DNA of 64,000 nt from Spirodela intermedia (taxonomy: Eukaryota; Streptophyta; Magnoliopsida; Alismatales; Araceae): contig LR746269.1 of NCBI GenBank assembly GCA_902729315.2, positions 665,001 to 729,000 on the forward strand. The letters are read 5' to 3'. Within the stretch, counting starts at the first letter, position 1; each line of letters begins with the position of its first letter. The position numbers and the translations under genes are program-made. Of this stretch, positions 52,499 to 64,000 are shown one piece after another. Below the pieces are notes generated by a model. That model ran no database searches, was not told where the DNA came from, and was given only the letters and a program-made list of their open reading frames with translations.

Positions 52499-53758
52499 TT
52501 AGTTCATAGTTTGTTGCATCATTTGGCTCATTTGCTGCATCATTTCCATAGCATCAGGTTGGATTTGAGAGGACTGATTTTTCTGAAATCTATTTTCTTG
52601 TTTTGGACGAAATTCAGAGTTTGAATTGGGTCTAAGTGCTTCTGGATTTTGAATATTATTTGGGTCTCTCCATGAAAAACTATTCCTCCAATTAGGATTA
52701 TAAAAATTTGAAAAAGGTTCCCTGTTTCTATTAAAACCGTGAGCTACTTGCACTTGTTCTTGCATAGGGTGAAATGATTGATCTAAATTATAACATTGAA
52801 ATTCAGAATAATCGTTTTCACCATACATAGGACATGTACTATTCGAATTAAGTTGAGGGTTAAAAGGCTTTCTAATATTGTCAATAAGTAAATCAATTTT
52901 TTCTAATATTTGATTAATCTGATTAACCTCATTTCTAAGTTTAGAATCATCATCATGATGCAATTCATAAATTCCTCTCTTCTTATCCCTGTCATATAAT
53001 TCAAAAGAGGCTTGATCTCTAGAATTTTCACTTAAATTCTCATAAAGACTGTAAATCTCATCAGGAGTTTTCTCCATAAAAGCTCCTCCACATATAGAAT
53101 CAACCATATTTCTATGTTGTTCTAATAATCTATCATAAAAAATTCTATTGAGCTGCCACTTGGGTATAGCATGATGAGGACACTTTCTAAGTAAATCTTT
53201 AAATTTTTCCCATGTCTCATGCAAAGTTTCTCCTGGTCTTTGAGAAAAACTCCATATATGTTTTCTCATATTTTGAGTTTTTCCTAAGGGATAAAATTTT
53301 CGAAGAAAGGCCTGTTCTATATCTTTCCAGCTAGTTAATTCTCTATCTAATGTGGATAGCCAATGACTAGCTTTGTCCCTAAGTGTATGAGGGAATAATT
53401 TCATCTTAATAATTTCCGGTGTAACTTGAGGGAGATTAACTAAATCACAGACCATATGAAATTTTTCCAAGTGCTGATGAGGTTCCTCTAAAGGCAATCC
53501 ATGAAAATTAGGGAGCATTTGAAAAATTCCTGGATTTATTTCGAATTTAACAGTGGGTGCTAATGGGACTCTAATATTGGATGCTCTTTGAAATGAATCA
53601 GGGATATAATGATTTTTCATGGCCATAGGATTGTTCTCAGTTTGACCTGTACTTCCTTCAGGATCCATCAAAATTAATTTTTCTTTCGGATTTTTCTTTT
53701 TGAATGAAATAATGAAAGGATTTTCTAGCCTTGGATGCAAGGATCTTCTACCATGCAT
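52499..53758 (-). pseudogene. Athila-like gag
   Basis: Capsid protein with the plant retrotransposon gag core (FEINPGIFQMLPNFHGL, KMKLFPHTLRDKASHWL, FLRKFYPLGKTQ). The first ATG is at 53758. It closes with TAA at 52499-52501, after which the same frame continues open. The tail is Met/Gln-rich. Confidence 0.88.
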
Positions 53759-53959
53759 AAAAATCAATAAATTCGAGGGAAAAAGTTAGTAACTGTTACC
53801 CTCCTTCAGGATGCTCCAGTCCTTGCCGTGCTTCTTTTCGTTCCCTTTTTTCTAATAAAAATCGGCAAAAAGAAAATAAAACAAGAGTTAAGTTTTTTTT
53901 TTTTTTTTTTTGTGTACTCTAAGAGAAAAATAGAAAAATACTAAATATTATGCAATACA

Positions 53960-53977
53960 TCCCCGGCAACGGCGCCA
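53960..53977 (-). other. Primer-binding site, tRNA-Asp
   Basis: The plus strand reads TCCCCGGCAACGGCGCCA, the 3' end of plant tRNA-Asp(GTC) with its CCA, over 18 of 18 bases; the minus strand is its complement. It lies 5 nt from the LTR. Confidence 0.92.
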
Positions 53978-53982
53978 AAATT

Positions 53983-55085
53983 TGACGTGACTCAGTCGTT
54001 GTATATTAAATCACGCAAATCTAAAATTTATAAAACTAGAAAATACGAATTTCCGGATATTTAGAAGTATTTATAAATAAATATATCAATTATAATTCAA
54101 TAAAAGTTCCAAAAATAGCGGTAATTTCCCAGGTCGATCACAGGGATGTAATATAATATTTTGTAATTATTCAGAGTTTTTCTCAATGAATACGATTTTC
54201 TATGAATTTTATACTAGGAAATGAAAAGGAAATATATTTAAAATTCACGAAAAAAAAGAGGAAATAAGGGTGCGGATGACAGGATGACGTCAGCGCCCGG
54301 CGAACGCGAATCGGGCGGAAACAGAGTTCCGCCCGGCGATTCTTACGTAAGCGATTACAGACGATTTAATTAATCAAATTAAGATCTGTAAAAGCCGAAG
54401 AATCGTAATTGAACGAAGTATAGTTTGGTTAATTAAAATCACACAAAGTATCACTAAATAAAGCGTAAATTAAATTGAAAGCAGGAAACCAAAGTTCCGG
54501 CGTCGCGACGGCGATGCGTCGGCGATGCACCGGAATCCTGAGCGTTCGGGAGGATCGTCGTGCAGTGTCCACGGCCTCAAAGGCTCTCCTTGGACAAAGA
54601 CGACGTGGGCAATCTCTAGATCTTCTCGCGAAGTCTAGAGATCAATGAAGTGGGTCGTCGAGTCGTCTCCGGCGGCTGTCACCCGGCGGAGCGGAAAAAC
54701 GGCGACTTTGCGGTTCTCCGGCGGCTGTCACCCGACGGAGAGGAGCTGGATGGAGGTGGGGCGCGTGTCAGGGAGCTTCATCCTTAGGTCCGCGCAGCAA
54801 GGGGAGGCTCTTCATCGCATCTGGTACGCTCTCAGGAGGTGGCGACTCGTCTCCCGGCGGGTCCCCCCATTTTGCAATATTTTTATTTTTATTTCTTGTT
54901 CTTCATTTATCTCAAAACTAAGACTGTAAAAATCGTATAAAATCACATAATTACCCAAAAATTCACATTAATCAACTGAAAACCACTTTTCATGCTTTAA
55001 CACAAATATAAGTCTATTTATCATGAGTTAAGGCTAAAACTATATTATTTACTAATTATTAACTCATGATAATGAAGACTTATCA
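53983..55085 (-). repeat. Athila-like 5' LTR (1,103 bp)
   Basis: Near-identical partner of 45770-46872. The 94-codon plus-strand frame present in both LTRs is antisense and has no family signal. Confidence 0.95.
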
Positions 55086-55090
55086 ATGTC
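55086..55090. repeat. Target-site duplication ATGTC (right)
   Basis: Matches 45765-45769. It lies within copia gag-leader sequence, so the copia element was the target. Confidence 0.95.
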
Positions 55091-55253
55091 CTTGACTCTT
55101 ATGCAAATCACAAATTAAGTTTTCTATAATAGATAATTGTCATATGAGAGTTTTATTAGAAGAAGAGACATTATGACTAATGGTGTTGTGACTTGTGTGG
55201 TCAATGATGTTACATTTGCTTCTCCCGCCATTGAATTTTGAATGATACATTCT

Positions 55254-55488
55254 AATGCCGTATAAAAAAATAGAGAGAAATAAGAATGTATTGAATAATT
55301 CTAGTACGGTCCTTTACAAGGATGAATAAGAATATATTTATATGGGTTACTATTATTGTTATGAAAAGTGTCATAACTTACAATTTTTAACAATAAAAAG
55401 TTTGTTGATGAGCGACAATAGTTATATGGTCAATGATTTTTTTGAAAAGTTATTGCTAAAATGTATTGCAATGTTGAGTTGTCCTTCA
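55254..55488 (-). repeat. Copia 5' LTR remnant
   Basis: Minus strand starts TGAAGGACAACTCAACA. 55349-55488 aligns with 41724-41866. Just inside, TGAATGATACATTC (about 55242-55255) may be a worn tRNA-iMet primer site (complement of TGGTATCAGAGC). Confidence 0.65.
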
Positions 55489-58400
55489 TAAATAGAACTA
55501 GTAGATGTCCATCATAATTATATTTTAGGTTATTTATGTCCAAAATTATCTAACCCTTGCTTCCTACATCATTAAAATAATATACTTCTAAAGTTCTATC
55601 TTCATTGTAGTTAATGGTATGAAACCCCTCTATGGTTTTTGCCGAATATATTTTAATTAAGGTTAATATAAAACATCAATAAAATTTCATTTAAGTAAAA
55701 TTCAATAATTACTTTGAAATTGAGATCCATTTAATATTAGTCAATTCTAATTAATTAAATAACACAATAAATTTTTAAAAATATTTTAATTTTATATTTT
55801 TGTCGAATTAATTATCCATGTGATAGCATGTGGTTCATTGTCGATTATGTGTACATCTTGTATTATATCCTTCTATATACCACAAGATTTTTAAACATTA
55901 GAATATGGTTAGGCATGACAAAACCACCATGTTGGTCATAACATGTAGTGTTATGGGAGTAACATCAACAAAGAGATATGATGAAGAGAACTATAGAATC
56001 AAAATTAAAGAGGATTAATTTTAGATCATGTTGGTTTGAAAAAATATATATTAATGATACAAAAAGAAAAAATGTCATTATGTTAACTAATAATGAGATT
56101 TATTTTTAATATAGATCACAAAAGAGAAAAGAGATGTAACTATTATTTCAAAATCAAAAAATATAAGTTGTAGAAGCAGACAATGATGATGATGATGCAC
56201 TTTTTCTTCCATATTTTTCAAGTTTTAAAATTACATATTTAATATTAGTTATACTTAATATATTCCAATTTTATATAAAAATATATAGAAACCTAGAAAT
56301 TAGATTACTTTTCAATGAGTCTAATATATAATGTTAGATTTTTTAAGATTATTTTTGTCATCAAGTTGACAAAATAGACAAAAGGACATAATGATAATTT
56401 TACAATGCCAAATTATGATATAAAAATATTAAATGACTCTAGTGTACCAATCCTTTGTTGAGACATATGAGAAAAAAATGAAGAATAAAATTGTCCATAC
56501 TTTTAGTTTAAATAAATAAGTCAAATCACTCCATGTAAAGAGTTATCTATTATAGTAATAGTAATGAAGTCATTCTGTGAAAAAATAAATAAAATGTCAA
56601 AGTATAACTATACCCCAGACTACTAGTTTGGTGTGCACAACTATCAATTGAAATTATTATGCTAGATTGATGACAAATACTCAATACTTTCAGAATTGGA
56701 AAAAAAATATGTATGAAAGGACTAACCACATTATTCAATGCAAATCATCTAAAAAATTCACATGAAATTCATGAACATTTGCTATATTCTTGTTGTTGCA
56801 CCAAAATCACTCATTTTCTCTTGGGAAAGTGTAATGCTCATAATCAAAGAAACTTTGAATTGAGAGTTATGATTTAGTATTATTACTTACACTTGGATGA
56901 AGTTGTTAGTCATAGAAGGGGATCACTAGGATTATTACATGTACTAAAGCCCACTTAGAGCTAATAATAAAAAAGTGATATACATGCTTGGGCTGACCTA
57001 GATATAAGATTATAAGAGATGAGTTGATGTCTTAATATTCATTTGTTGCACTAACTAGAGGTTACTAAAGCTTAGTAACAAGGCTTTAAAATGATAGAAT
57101 AATTAAGGAATCTCAAACCACTATGAAATATAATTAAAGATGATACAAGTTCCAAGATGAGAGGCAATGAATACAACATAGTAAGATTTTTTGATTTATA
57201 ATGAATGAAGTGAGATTCAATATTCTTAAGTTGAATACTCCCATGAGGTTGTTGGTGACACTAACAAAAATTTATGTAAAACCTTCAACTCCAATTATAG
57301 TTATCCATTTCGAAGTTTTTCTATTTTGAAAATGTTATTTCATATGAGAATGTCCAATTTCAATCATTCAATAGATCATTTCAATCATTTTACACATAAT
57401 GGAATCACTTAAAATATTATAGTCTAAATTTTGATGACCATACTAAATATTTTATTTTAAGTTTGTGCTCATAAGATTTTAATTATAGTAATAATCCTAA
57501 GAAAAAAAATGTCATTAACTTTTTATTAACGATGAAATCCATGTAAGATTTGTGCAAGTATTTGGTTGAGTCCAAAAGAGGAAAAAACAAGAAAATGGAA
57601 AATTCTAAATAGAAAAAATTAGAATCAATAAATCAAATTAAAATCCAAACTAAATAATATTTTTTCTTGTTAAAATTAGAAACTTTAGCCTCACATGAAG
57701 GATTGTCCTAAATCATATACAAAATAAAAGATAGATGTTGTGATTCCAAGTAATGATACGATGGTTTATCTATTTTTACATAATGTAAATCACATCTATG
57801 GTTCATGGATTAAACAACTTTTCAGTGTATAATCAAAAAAAAAATTCTATGACCATGCTCTTAGTTAACAAGTTTTTACGAATATTTTTTAATAAATTAT
57901 ATGACTTAAATTATCAAGTTGTGCATAGTTGATCTTAAATGAGGTCAACCACAAACTAGGCCTTTAAAACATATTTTATTTATATAAAGGTAGATAGTGA
58001 AAGCTATCTAATGTTTGACAACAAGAGATCAAAATGGTGCTAGTAGAATCAAAAGGGAAAAGGCAGCAGCATTATGTGTACTTATCAGTCATAATATATA
58101 ATATATCCCTCTAAATTCTATCAATAATGATAATTTTTTGTTTAGTTACAACTTAGATTATTCAATCATAGAATAAATATCATCATAAGATATTTGAAAA
58201 CTAATGTACTGAAAAACTAAAACAATAGCTTCACAAAAAATGAGGCCATTAAGGAAATAATTAAAACTAGGCTGGTGTGTTGAATGTTTGAAAATCACAC
58301 AAGTTTGTCATTATATATGTGAGCTAAAATTGTGAATTAACATTGTTTTAGTCAACATAACTCTATATAGTGACTTGGATGGAAAAAGTAAAGAAGTAAA

Positions 58401-58565
58401 ATAATTTACATTTTTCTTTATTTATGAAAACATTCAATCATATTCCTTACTCCCATCTTGACAAAAATTAGTATTTCTTGGGTACATTAATGATCAATAG
58501 TCAACATATTTTTTACTCATGTGTCTATGGGTAAAATATAATTTTTAGATGAAGAGACTATGTTG
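55489..58565. other. AT-rich, gene-free DNA
   Basis: About 3.1 kb of very AT-rich sequence with stops in all frames. I see no gene, clear LTR or tandem array; it is probably old transposon-derived DNA. Confidence 0.4.
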
Positions 58566-58900
58566 GTTTTGAAGAGGCTGCAAGAAGAACCAAGAGGGGG
58601 AAGAATTGAGTTTTTTCAAATAATTCATAGATTTGTAGTTTTCTACCCAAATAATGGAACATAAAATTTATGTTGGTCTGGCCAACGTTGCCTAAGTATT
58701 GACATAAGGTTCCAATAAATTGAAGTGTTACAAATGGTTAACATCAAGGCTTCAACTAGCCTTCATCAGATTTCATGGCTCTAATCAACTTAAGCTTTTT
58801 CCAAAAACATAGGAAACACTTTTTATCAATTCACACCTCTAATTGCCAATAAAATTAGCATTTAGTTAATCCTTTCTATATTCATAACTCCATGTAGGGT
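58566..58900 (+). repeat. Dispersed repeat, copy A
   Basis: Shares ordered blocks with copy B (60131-60460): TGTTGG, ACCAAGAGGG-GAATTG, TTCAACTAGC-TTCAT, CCA-AAAACAT. Diverged; its family was not recognised. Confidence 0.5.
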
Positions 58901-59859
58901 TATTAAGGAGGTATTTGACTATAAGTCAAAAATAATTTAATAATAATATATTTCTCTTTAAATTTAGCATATGGCTTATGTATTGTAAATTTTTTGGCTA
59001 GATATGCAAAAGTGGCTTGTGTAGAGAACTTTGAATGCTTGAGGTAGAAAGATTTATTTATATGCTTCAAGATTTGGGAGGACATCATTGATATAAAAAT
59101 TATTTTTCCATTTTTATGTGATTTTTAAAATTAAAAATTAACTCAAAATTATCTTCCAATGGTTATGTTGTAGTTCCAATATAATCAAGTATATTCAATG
59201 GTCTTGAAGGTATTTGTATTTTTTGTAAAATAAAAGTCTCATTTTGCCCTTGTTTACATTTTCCTCATGTTGATGTGTATTCTTATCAAGCATTTTAATT
59301 CCGTGGGTAATGTAGTTGTGATATTCTAAAATTAGCATAATTTCAATGTGTTTTTTTGTTGATTGCTGTAAAAGTCATCTAGTTAGGCAATTATTCCCAA
59401 AAAACATAAAGGCACTCCAAGTATGCAGTCAATCATGAAATCAGGTGGTATTATTATGAGGGTTACATTAGTTTTCAATAAATATTTTTCTAATTGATAC
59501 GTATAAATTTAGTAATGTAAAATTACTATTTTACCATTCTACCCATTATGTTGTCTTTAAAAATGTTAAGGATCTCAAAGCTAAGAACATCATCTTTGAT
59601 GAACTATATGCATAAGTACAAGTTACAGTCAAATTAAAGTTGAGAAAGATAGCATATAATATCTGGAAATCAATGGCAGTAAAGATGGATAGATATGAAA
59701 ATTCTGAACACATAAATGGATGAAGAAGATCAAGTAAAATGTATGAAGTATTCATCTCCCCTAAAAAGTAGAACTTGATCTTGAAACTAGTAGAAAAATC
59801 CATCTTTGTTAATCATGTAATGTATATTATTCATTTTGAACCAAAATGTTTTGAAGAAA

Positions 59860-60130
59860 ACATGTAGATCAAGTTTTTGCTAGAATTAGAGAAAGCTATG
59901 AATGATGAGGGTTTAAAGGCAAGGATCAAATGATTTTCCAAATGGAGAGGAGCTTGTATGGCTTAATAATATTTTGGATCTGGTAAATTTATTCATGATT
60001 TGAAATTTAAGATATGTCAGATTAACAATTGTGTATTCTTAAAATTTGATAATCATAATTACACTATTTAACCTTATCATGTAATAGGCACATAAAAAAG
60101 AAGAATCAAAACTTAAAAAGATGCTTCTTG
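59860..60130 (+). pseudogene. Ty1-copia reverse transcriptase fragment
   Basis: Plus-strand pieces in mixed frames: KAMNDE near 59895, ERSLYGL (about 59946), CVFLKFDNHNYTI-like (about 60028-60068), then a Lys-rich stretch resembling the post-YVDD region. Internally deleted, with many stops. Confidence 0.5.
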
Positions 60131-60460
60131 TTGGATATGCTATGGTGGCATAAGCAACCAAGAGGGTGAATTGGACTTATCATGGTTTAGAATATTTTTT
60201 AATATTTTTGTATCTACTTACATATATGATTTAGAGTGGTTGAATCTACTTGGCCTCTCCACTCTCTAAGGATCACATCCTTAAGTTTTACTAATTCTTA
60301 GTGAAATTAAATTAAATATAAATGTTTCAACTAGCGTTCATTGGATTTTATAGTTTCATCCAACTCAAGAGTTTCCCACCAAAACATTCTTCTAGATTTA
60401 TGGCTCTAGAAGGCCAAATTAGAATGATGCCTAACTAATCATCTCTAGATTCAAGCTCTA
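60131..60460 (+). repeat. Dispersed repeat, copy B
   Basis: Partner of copy A, 1.57 kb downstream, directly after the copia RT fragment. The two could be remnants of one element's ends. Confidence 0.5.
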
Positions 60461-60499
60461 GATCGACTTGAGTACTAAACATACTCTAAAATATTAAGT

Positions 60500-63400
60500 G
60501 AACAATAATGTTAAAAGTTTTGATAGGAGATTGCTCTCCCCGAGGTTTTGGTGTGATCCCCAGCCCTAGGTTTTCTCTCGCCCTCCCAACGTCAAAGGAG
60601 AGATCTTGATGACCAGAGTTGATCGTTCATAGCTAGTGGAGAGGGAGAGAGAGGGAGAGAGAGAAGTTTTGGTGTGATCTGACAGATTTGCCTCTTGAAA
60701 AAGTCAGTCACGGAATGGGAGAGGAGTTCACCGGTTCTAACTTGAGATTCTTTTGGGTATAATTTTTTATGTTCTTTCTCATTCTTGATGATTTTTTTTC
60801 TTCAATGCGCCGTCCTACGCTGTGTAATTCATCCAGACTCACCAAGACCATACGTCTCTCATTAAACACCCGCCGCTCCCTCTCTCTCTCTCTCTCTCTG
60901 AAAAACCATCATCCATTGGACGAACAAGTCATCAGGAAAACCAGGGGAAGAATTCTCCAGACCCAAGACCATACCTGCCGCATTACCACTCGCCGCTCCC
61001 TCTCTCTCTAAAAGTCAGCAGGCGAGTTTGACCCTCCAGTGAAGAAAGAACAAAGAACCCGCTCAGTGGAATCCCCCTCGCCAGAGCCCACCGAAATTAG
61101 AACGCTTGCCAGACTTAGTACCGAGAAATGACCTCTCCAAGCCCAAAGAAGAGAAGTAGTATCCTAATTGGATATCTTCTGCTTTAAGCTTCTAGAGGCA
61201 TGAAATACTCTAGTTGAATATTGTGGAAGTTTAGAGGAGACTATAAAGGCTTGAGCAACTACTGGATTCGTCTTCTTTTTGGTGTTCAAAAATAAAAAAA
61301 TTTGCGTGCACTCTTTAGAGGATGAAGACGACTGCTGTGGCTCTCTCTCTTCTGATTTTCTTCCCCTCCCTCTCTCTCAACTCTAATGTGGTCATCAATG
61401 CCCCATTTATATGTAGCATATTAGGCTTTCCAATCATCACTTCCAATGGCTGGAAAATAGTTTGTTTAGGGTGATCTTAGTGCCTGAAATTTCAACTCAA
61501 TAAACATTTATTTAATTTAAAAAACATAAAAAATAAAACTTGGAATTCTTATGTGCACATCATTTTATTGTCTTTCTCTTTCAATTATCTTTCCGATGAG
61601 TACACCCATGCCTTTTCTATGACACAATATCACATTTAAATAGCATTATAGTCATCTGAAATGTGAGCATTGAATATTTTGTGCTTCAGTGAATTTCTCT
61701 TAGTTCAGTTATCTGATTTGATTTTTCACACTTAATGGGTAACGTGAATTTATCATACATATACCACCATAGTATCCTTCGTCATCATCAAAACATTAAA
61801 AGCTTTGAACATTAACATTTTGTACAATTTTTCCATGAAGGATTTGAGTGTGGCCAGAGAACTTTTTGACATCAATAACCAATGATAAAGTACAAAAGAA
61901 ACTATGGTTATTTCGATATGTTTATATTGAGAAAGTTATGAAAAGTTTAGATCTAGACAAATTCAAGTCAATTCAAATTTGAAATGCATTGGATTTTCAG
62001 ACAAAGAAAAATCAGAACTAAATATTGCACCTAGAGTTCGATTGGTAAGTACATTTACGAACAATCCAAGTGAACACCATTAGAAAGTGGTAAAGTAGAC
62101 GGGTCTTTGAGATGAACGTCAAGCACTATTTTTTTTTTCTAAGGTACTAACATTAATGTGTAAGGCTATGAGGCTTGGACCATGCAAATGACAAAATTAA
62201 ATATAGGCATCAGAAGACGTAGTTGCAACTCACTATAGGAGGTGAAGCACTCAAATAGACTTCTAAGATACATGAGAATGTGAATAAACTCACTATATTT
62301 TTTTTATAGTGAAGAAACTCAAACACATTGTTATCACAAAAACTACCAAAAAACTATTAGTTTTAGGGGTTGATGGAAGAGTCGGATATTCAACAAATGA
62401 AATCCATGCAATGGAGTGATACAAAGAGTTATATAAAATCCTACGAGAAATTCAATATTTCATTCAAGAACAATGTGTCCTCCACGTCCTTGAAATATAC
62501 AATCTAAATCGAGGCAACAATGTTATATGGTGCGAATAGCAGCATAATGTCAATGTCTCATGTGGTTTGTTTCTCTCTCGTACTCTTTTTTTTTCTTTTT
62601 TTTTGGTTTATTCACATTGTTATCTCATTCATAGTTTAAAATGTCGATTAAATCATATTTTCGGTACATTGTTTTGACTGAAATTAGTAAATAAGATTAC
62701 ACACTAACCATATAATGAGAGGAAATGTTGGCCTCATATTTTTCGACCAATCCATCAAGCTTGATAACATATATATATATATATATATATATAGATGTTA
62801 GGCAGATCATTGAGGTGGTCGTTGCAGTGTACAGAACTCAGTATATTTCCTCTCTTTAGGGGATAGTACCAGTGAGTGGTTCATGGCGAGCACGGCAGGC
62901 GAGGGTCGGAAGGCAGGCGTCGGTCCATGCTGTGCAGGCTCTGAGGCATGGTGTGCCCAAGGAGGAGGATGGGAAGAAAAGAGGAGTGGAGGGTTCCAAC
63001 AAGTCGGATGCTGAATAGGGAGGAGAAGGTGTGGTCATACGGTTCCCTAGAGCGAGAAAGGTGGAGGATGGGAGACAAGAAAGAGAGGAGATGGTCGTTC
63101 TTCGGTTATAGAGCGAGGGATGGTGAGGAAACCAGAGAGGAAAGATCGGGTTTCTCCCGGCCAACTTTCCTGTGGTCGCTTGAGATGAGGCGGGAATGCC
63201 CATACTGGTTTGTTAGTGCTAGAAAGACGTGCTTCTCTCGACAAGCTTTGGACATTGTCCACGGCGGTATGGCCTAGCAAGGTAGGAGAGGAAGAGAGAC
63301 AGACGGTGACGCTACAGACTTGGTCGAGGCTTCAGGCCGGATGTCACTATATCTCCATAGAATTTGACGTCATGCATTATTCTCCAACATCAAAATTGAA

Positions 63401-64000
63401 TCCCTGGGCCTTATTCCGGTTTTTTATCTAGACTTAGATACCCAATTCTGAAATAATTGGGTTGACTTTCAAACGTTCTTGATCGTTTCTACCATTAGCT
63501 CAATGGGTATGATGAGAGAGGGAATCTCCCCTCGGAGTGTGGTTGCCGTCTCTAGCCTATCATTTCTTCTTCATAAGAACAGATACTATCGTCCTGTGCC
63601 CGCAAAACCTGGCCTTGATTCGTTCTAGAAGCTATTTCATTCACGTCAGCTCAGCTCTAAAGTGATCCTCTACCTCTGATCCTTCAAAGATTTGATGCAA
63701 ACCAGGAACCCAATTCCCTGCAACGCATCCAACAGATAAAAGATTTCATTTATTAAAGAACCACCCATGCAGAGCACGGGTCCAGCCATCGACCTTTAGA
63801 AATCATGCGCGACCGAACGTAAAACAAAAGGAAGACGAAGAAGATGAAGAGAATAGCGGCGGGTCAACGAGCTTCTCCTTTTCTCCGCCTCAGTGGCGGC
63901 GATGCTCTGCCGGCGCCGGCCTCCGGTGGTGTGGCTGCCGGCCTTTGAGCCCCAGAGAGCGGCAGGCCTGATCACACTGGCCGGCGCAGCCTTCCCATGA
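60500..64000. other. Intergenic, no gene recognised
   Basis: CT/GA runs (60640-60665, 60880-60899), the doubled GTTTTGGTGTGATC (about 60546 and 60665), a doubled CGCCGCTCCCTCTCTCTC (60871 and about 60990), and a TA run at 62768-62794. The last 200 bp turn GC-rich. On the minus strand AATAAA occurs near 63752, so the 3' end of a minus-strand gene may begin here, but no family was recognised in the GC-rich part. Confidence 0.4.
62768..62794 (+). repeat. (TA)n microsatellite
   Basis: About 13 units in gene-free DNA. Confidence 0.85.

Larger units (their letters stand above)
45770..55085 (-). mobile_element. Ty3-gypsy Athila-like LTR retrotransposon, young but coding-broken
   Basis: A 9,316-bp element, complete at both ends: LTRs starting TG and ending CA, 5-bp target duplications, tRNA-Asp PBS, polypurine tract, and gag-PR-RT-RH-IN in the gypsy order on the minus strand. 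The tRNA-Asp primer and the RT/gag type suit the plant Athila lineage. LTRs differ by 5 substitutions and 2 single-base indels. The frame has two stops and two shifts. No env-like frame was seen. Confidence 0.95.
41600..55488 (-). mobile_element. Old degenerate Ty1-copia retrotransposon, split by nested insertions
   Basis: Parts in minus order: 5' LTR (about 55254-55488), leader and gag start (55091-55250), then the Athila-like insertion, then gag to RNase H (45764 down to about 41900), then the 3' LTR (about 41600-41866). The order LTR-gag-PR-IN-RT-RH is the copia order. Reading frames are full of stops and shifts, so it is an old copy. Outer limits are approximate; no target duplication was found. 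Confidence 0.8.

Noticed and set aside
62856-63203. 115-codon minus-strand frame
   Set aside because: Overlapping frames on both strands, no domain; looks like chance in GC-balanced DNA.
63490-63540. TTAGCTCAATGGGTATGA, tRNA D-arm-like
   Set aside because: No acceptor stem, anticodon arm or T-arm follows.

Overview
This is nuclear DNA of a flowering plant. It holds intron-rich genes (7 genes, 52 introns deduced by joining conserved reading frames), CT/GA and TA microsatellites, TGGGCC/AAACCCTA-type promoter motifs, and nested LTR retrotransposons. I cannot name the species. The mix of fairly GC-rich exons, abundant GA/CT repeats and a moderate TE load would fit a non-grass monocot or an early-diverging angiosperm, but this is a weak inference. 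All splice sites were placed by eye, using protein-family conservation and phase arithmetic; every complete CDS below sums to a multiple of three.

Left part (1-37 kb) is gene-dense. (1) A mitochondrial chaperonin HSP60 gene on the minus strand, 15 exons seen and its 3' end cut by the window. (2) DENR (plus), head-to-head with HSP60 across a 0.8 kb shared promoter carrying a 117-bp tandem repeat. (3) A GT31 beta-1,3-galactosyltransferase (plus), whose metal-binding DDD motif reads DDG. (4) A CCCH zinc-finger/CwfJ (CWF19-like) protein (minus) with a textbook U12-type AT-AC intron. (5) A two-RRM, glycine-rich hnRNP A/B-like protein (minus). (6) A DRG2-type GTPase (plus), head-to-head with (5), with one GC-AG intron. 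(7) An INDETERMINATE-DOMAIN (IDD) C2H2 transcription factor (minus), also with a GC-AG intron. Most of the set serves housekeeping roles in RNA handling, translation and mitochondrial protein folding; IDD is the only DNA-binding regulator.

Right part (41-60 kb) is a nested transposon block. An old, heavily mutated Ty1-copia element (minus; LTR remnants near 41.6-41.87 kb and 55.25-55.49 kb) was hit in its gag leader by a young Ty3-gypsy Athila-like element (45770-55085). The young element has 5-bp target duplications ATGTC, 1,103-bp LTRs that differ at 5 bases and 2 single-base indels, a perfect tRNA-Asp primer-binding site, and broken gag-pol frames. A second insertion, probably a solo LTR, sits in the copia integrase region. 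Further right are another copia RT fragment and two diverged copies of a dispersed repeat. The regions 37.2-41.6 kb and 60.5-64 kb show mostly microsatellites and no gene that I can recognise.
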